Shown here: positions 62,071-64,000 of the stretch, piece by piece | How positions within the stretch are numbered: the first letter of the stretch is position 1 | How the letters are laid out: each line of letters opens with the position of its first letter | Source: Adhaeribacter swui | Lineage (GTDB): Bacteria > Bacteroidota > Bacteroidia > Cytophagales > Hymenobacteraceae | Assembly (NCBI RefSeq): GCF_014217805.1 | Contig: NZ_CP055156.1 | Location: 1,488,001-1,552,000 of the forward strand | Direction: 5' to 3' | DNA length: 64,000 nt | Translations under genes and position numbers: made by a program | Notes under the pieces: generated by a model | The model's database searches: none | The model's input: the letters and a program-made list of their open reading frames with translations, nothing else | What the model was told of the DNA's origin: nothing

Positions 62071-64000
62071 ATGAAAACAAACTTTACCTGTTATATTCTT
62101 CCCTTATCGCTCCAGAAGCAAAAGTGTTTTACTATTTGGTTACTAGGATTTCTGCTTTTGTACCAGTCTGCCCAGGCACGAGTATCTTTAAATGAAAATA
62201 ATTTAAAAAAAGCCGCGACTACCAATTATTCTGTTGCCTTTGCTGATTCTTGTGCGCTACTAAGTACTTTGCCTTGCTCTAAGTTGCAGGTGGGTTTGCC
62301 GTTTAGCTTAAATTTTAACGCGCCGGTAGCTAAAACGCTTCCCGACCCGAACAAAGCCGGCACGGGCTTTACTTTAGCCTTACCTTACTCTGGCCTGCGC
62401 TTACCCGAAGATAGTGCAGTTAGCATGGCTAAAGTACCGGGCTACGAGCCTACGAAACTAGTACTGGTTAATGGCGCGTTGCAAATCACAACCAACAAAG
62501 GAGCGGCTGTTACTACCCAAAACAATCAAATTAATGCCTTAGGTGTGCAGGTAGATAGCCGCAATAAACTGCAAATAGAAACTACCCTGATTAACCCCTA
62601 CAACGGTTTAGACTCGCAGCAAGCCGGCGTCTGGATTGGCTTATCCGATAAAATGTACGTGCAACTGGTAGTTTCGGGTAATCGCGTAGAGCTGCGCCGC
62701 GAAGTAAACGATGTGTCTACCCAGGAAGACCGCCGAATGACGGAGGTAATCCCGGGTTTAGATACCCAGAAAGTACGTTTGCGGCTAGTAATTGACCCAG
62801 CTACCAATACCGCTGAAGCTTTTTACTCGACCGATAGTCTTACTTATTTTAACGTAGGCGAAACTTACCCTACCAAAACTTTAAGCATTGCCAACATGGG
62901 CCTGAACGCGAGCCGGGTTTACACAGGTATTCTGGCTTCACACCGAAATGGGGCTACACCGGTTACTTACGCTTTCGATGATTTTACAATTAAATTACCC
63001 GGCACCCCGTTAATCGTACAAGCCCCGGTAGATCAAGTATTTCCGGGCGATAGTACCGTCAGTTTTTCGGCGGGCCAGTACACTGATCCCGATGGGCAAC
63101 CTTTAACCTACACGGCTACCTTACTAGATGGCAGCCCCTTACCGGGGTGGCTTTCTTTTGCCAGCACCACCCAAACGCTCAGCGGCAAAACACCCGGCAC
63201 CGGCGCCGACTTAACCATTAAAATTACCGCCATCGATCCGTCCAACCTTTTTACAACGGCTACTTTTAAAGTTACGGTTCCACCCATCCCCTGTCCACCT
63301 TTTAGCCTGCTGCCTTGTTCCCGGTTAGCGATGGCTTTGCCTTTTTCTTTAAAATTTGATAATCCTAAGGCGAATACTTTATTAGAGCAAAGCGGGGTGG
63401 GTTCGGGCTTTACGATGGCGTTGCCGTATTCCGGTGCCCGCTGGTCAGAAGATAGCACCGCCAGCAATCCGGAAGCGCCAGGCTACGAACCCAGCAAATT
63501 ACTTTTAACCAACAGCGCTTTACAAGTTACTACTTATAAAGGCTCTGCTGTAACTACCCAAAACAACCAGGTAAACACCATGGGAGTTGGGGTAAACGGC
63601 CGCAATAAATTACAAATAGAAACTACCCTGATTAACCCCTACAACGGTTTAGACTCGCAGCAAGCCGGCGTCTGGATTGGCTTATCCGATAAAATGTACG
63701 TGCAACTGGTAGTTTCAGGTAATCGCGTAGAGCTGCGCCGCGAAGTAAACGATGTGTCTACCCAGGAAGACCTCCGTACTACTGCGGTAATTCCGGGTTT
63801 AGACACCCAGAAAGTACGTTTGCGGTTAGTAATTGACCCAGCTACCAATACCGCCGAAGCTTTTTACTCGACCGATAGTCTTACTTATTTTAACGTGGGT
63901 GAAGCTTACCCTACCAAAAATTTAAGTATTGCCAATATGGGCCTGAACGCGAGCCGGGTTTATACGGGTATTCTGGCATCGCACCGAAATGGGACTACGC
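62071..64000 (+). CDS. Large secreted repeat protein, putative Ig/lectin-like (partial)
   Basis: Open from ATG 62071 to the window edge, at least 643 codons. A signal segment (FTIWLLGFLLLYQSAQA, about residues 18-34) is followed by a unit that begins CALLSTLPCSKLQVGLPF and contains a concanavalin-like lectin-type domain (QIETTLINPYNGLDSQQAG, LSDKMYVQLVVSGNRVELRR, SIANMGLNASRVYTGILAS). An Ig/cadherin-like segment comes next (YTDPDGQPLTYTATLLDGSP). The unit then restarts at CPPFSLLPCSRLAMALPF near residue 411, 347 codons later. Such tandem sets are common in type IX-secreted Bacteroidota proteins; the end with the expected sorting domain is outside the window. Confidence 0.85.
   Translation, partial: MKTNFTCYILPLSLQKQKCFTIWLLGFLLLYQSAQARVSLNENNLKKAATTNYSVAFADSCALLSTLPCSKLQVGLPFSLNFNAPVAKTLPDPNKAGTGFTLALPYSGLRLPEDSAVSMAKVPGYEPTKLVLVNGALQITTNKGAAVTTQNNQINALGVQVDSRNKLQIETTLINPYNGLDSQQAGVWIGLSDKMYVQLVVSGNRVELRREVNDVSTQEDRRMTEVIPGLDTQKVRLRLVIDPATNTAEAFYSTDSLTYFNVGETYPTKTLSIANMGLNASRVYTGILASHRNGATPVTYAFDDFTIKLPGTPLIVQAPVDQVFPGDSTVSFSAGQYTDPDGQPLTYTATLLDGSPLPGWLSFASTTQTLSGKTPGTGADLTIKITAIDPSNLFTTATFKVTVPPIPCPPFSLLPCSRLAMALPFSLKFDNPKANTLLEQSGVGSGFTMALPYSGARWSEDSTASNPEAPGYEPSKLLLTNSALQVTTYKGSAVTTQNNQVNTMGVGVNGRNKLQIETTLINPYNGLDSQQAGVWIGLSDKMYVQLVVSGNRVELRREVNDVSTQEDLRTTAVIPGLDTQKVRLRLVIDPATNTAEAFYSTDSLTYFNVGEAYPTKNLSIANMGLNASRVYTGILASHRNGTT
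62581..62965 (+). repeat. Near-identical internal repeat, unit 1
   Basis: This stretch is nearly identical at DNA level to 63622-64000, offset by exactly 1041 bp (347 codons). By eye about 95 percent of bases match, whereas the flanking parts of the two units are clearly more diverged. Confidence 0.85.
63622..64000 (+). repeat. Near-identical internal repeat, unit 2 (to window edge)
   Basis: Second copy of the lectin-like segment, 1041 bp after the first. Differences cluster in a few spots such as the codons after CAGGAAGAC; most others are synonymous. The copy continues past the end of the window. Confidence 0.85.

Noticed and set aside
1-64000. tRNA, rRNA, CRISPR arrays, replication origin or prophage
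   Set aside because: No cloverleaf, regular spaced repeats, rRNA segments or phage structural genes were recognised on either strand.

Overview
The window looks like a chromosomal stretch from a Bacteroidota bacterium of the order Cytophagales (Hymenobacteraceae/Adhaeribacter-like). This rests on protein style rather than a database search: a PorP/SprF gene next to an adhesin with a gliding-motility-type C-terminal domain, a DUF2723 membrane protein, acidic lipoprotein export signals, spacers full of TTTAAA-rich words, and no Shine-Dalgarno pattern before most starts. I recognise no tRNA, rRNA or CRISPR array.

Region by region: 1-3.4 kb holds a peptide/nickel-type ABC importer (substrate-binding lipoprotein, permease B, start of permease C). 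3.5-9.7 kb holds a helical protein of unknown role, a C-terminal processing protease and a histidine kinase/OmpR regulator pair. 9.8-13.0 kb is a large DUF2723 membrane protein. 13.0-21.2 kb is a type IX secretion set: a 1709-residue ice-binding-like adhesin with about 14 PKD-like repeats, its PorP/SprF partner and an OmpA/WD40-like PorE-type protein. 22-27.9 kb has ribonuclease D, a divergent SGNH esterase and ABC exporter pair (the tesA-ybbA-ybbP arrangement known from E. coli), and a stand-alone receiver protein. 28.2-29.0 kb is a sugar isomerase-like protein.

29.3-53.9 kb is a branched-chain and threonine biosynthesis block. On the minus strand lies ilvD-methyltransferase-ilvB-ilvN-ilvC-ilvA. 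Upstream of ilvD I read a complete transcription attenuator: a 24-codon leader peptide rich in Ile/Leu/Val, a predicted antiterminator and an intrinsic terminator. On the plus strand lie thrA-thrB-thrC (with a terminator hairpin just before thrA) and leuA-leuC-leuD. leuB is separated from leuCD by a 6-kb accessory segment. That segment holds a decayed IS200/REP-associated transposase with REP-like hairpins, AT-rich genes of unknown function, a hydrolase remnant, a sugar dehydrogenase and a strange Thr/Gly-only surface lipoprotein. Together thr, ilvA and the ilv/leu genes make isoleucine, valine and leucine from aspartate and pyruvate.

54.3-64 kb carries a small conserved-looking protein, Kup potassium uptake, an APC amino-acid permease, a DinB protein, a ferredoxin-fold-like small protein, a lipoprotein formylglycine-generating enzyme, and the start of a very large secreted protein with near-identical 347-residue repeats that runs off the window. 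Several spacers contain imperfect inverted repeats of one general design but unrelated sequence.
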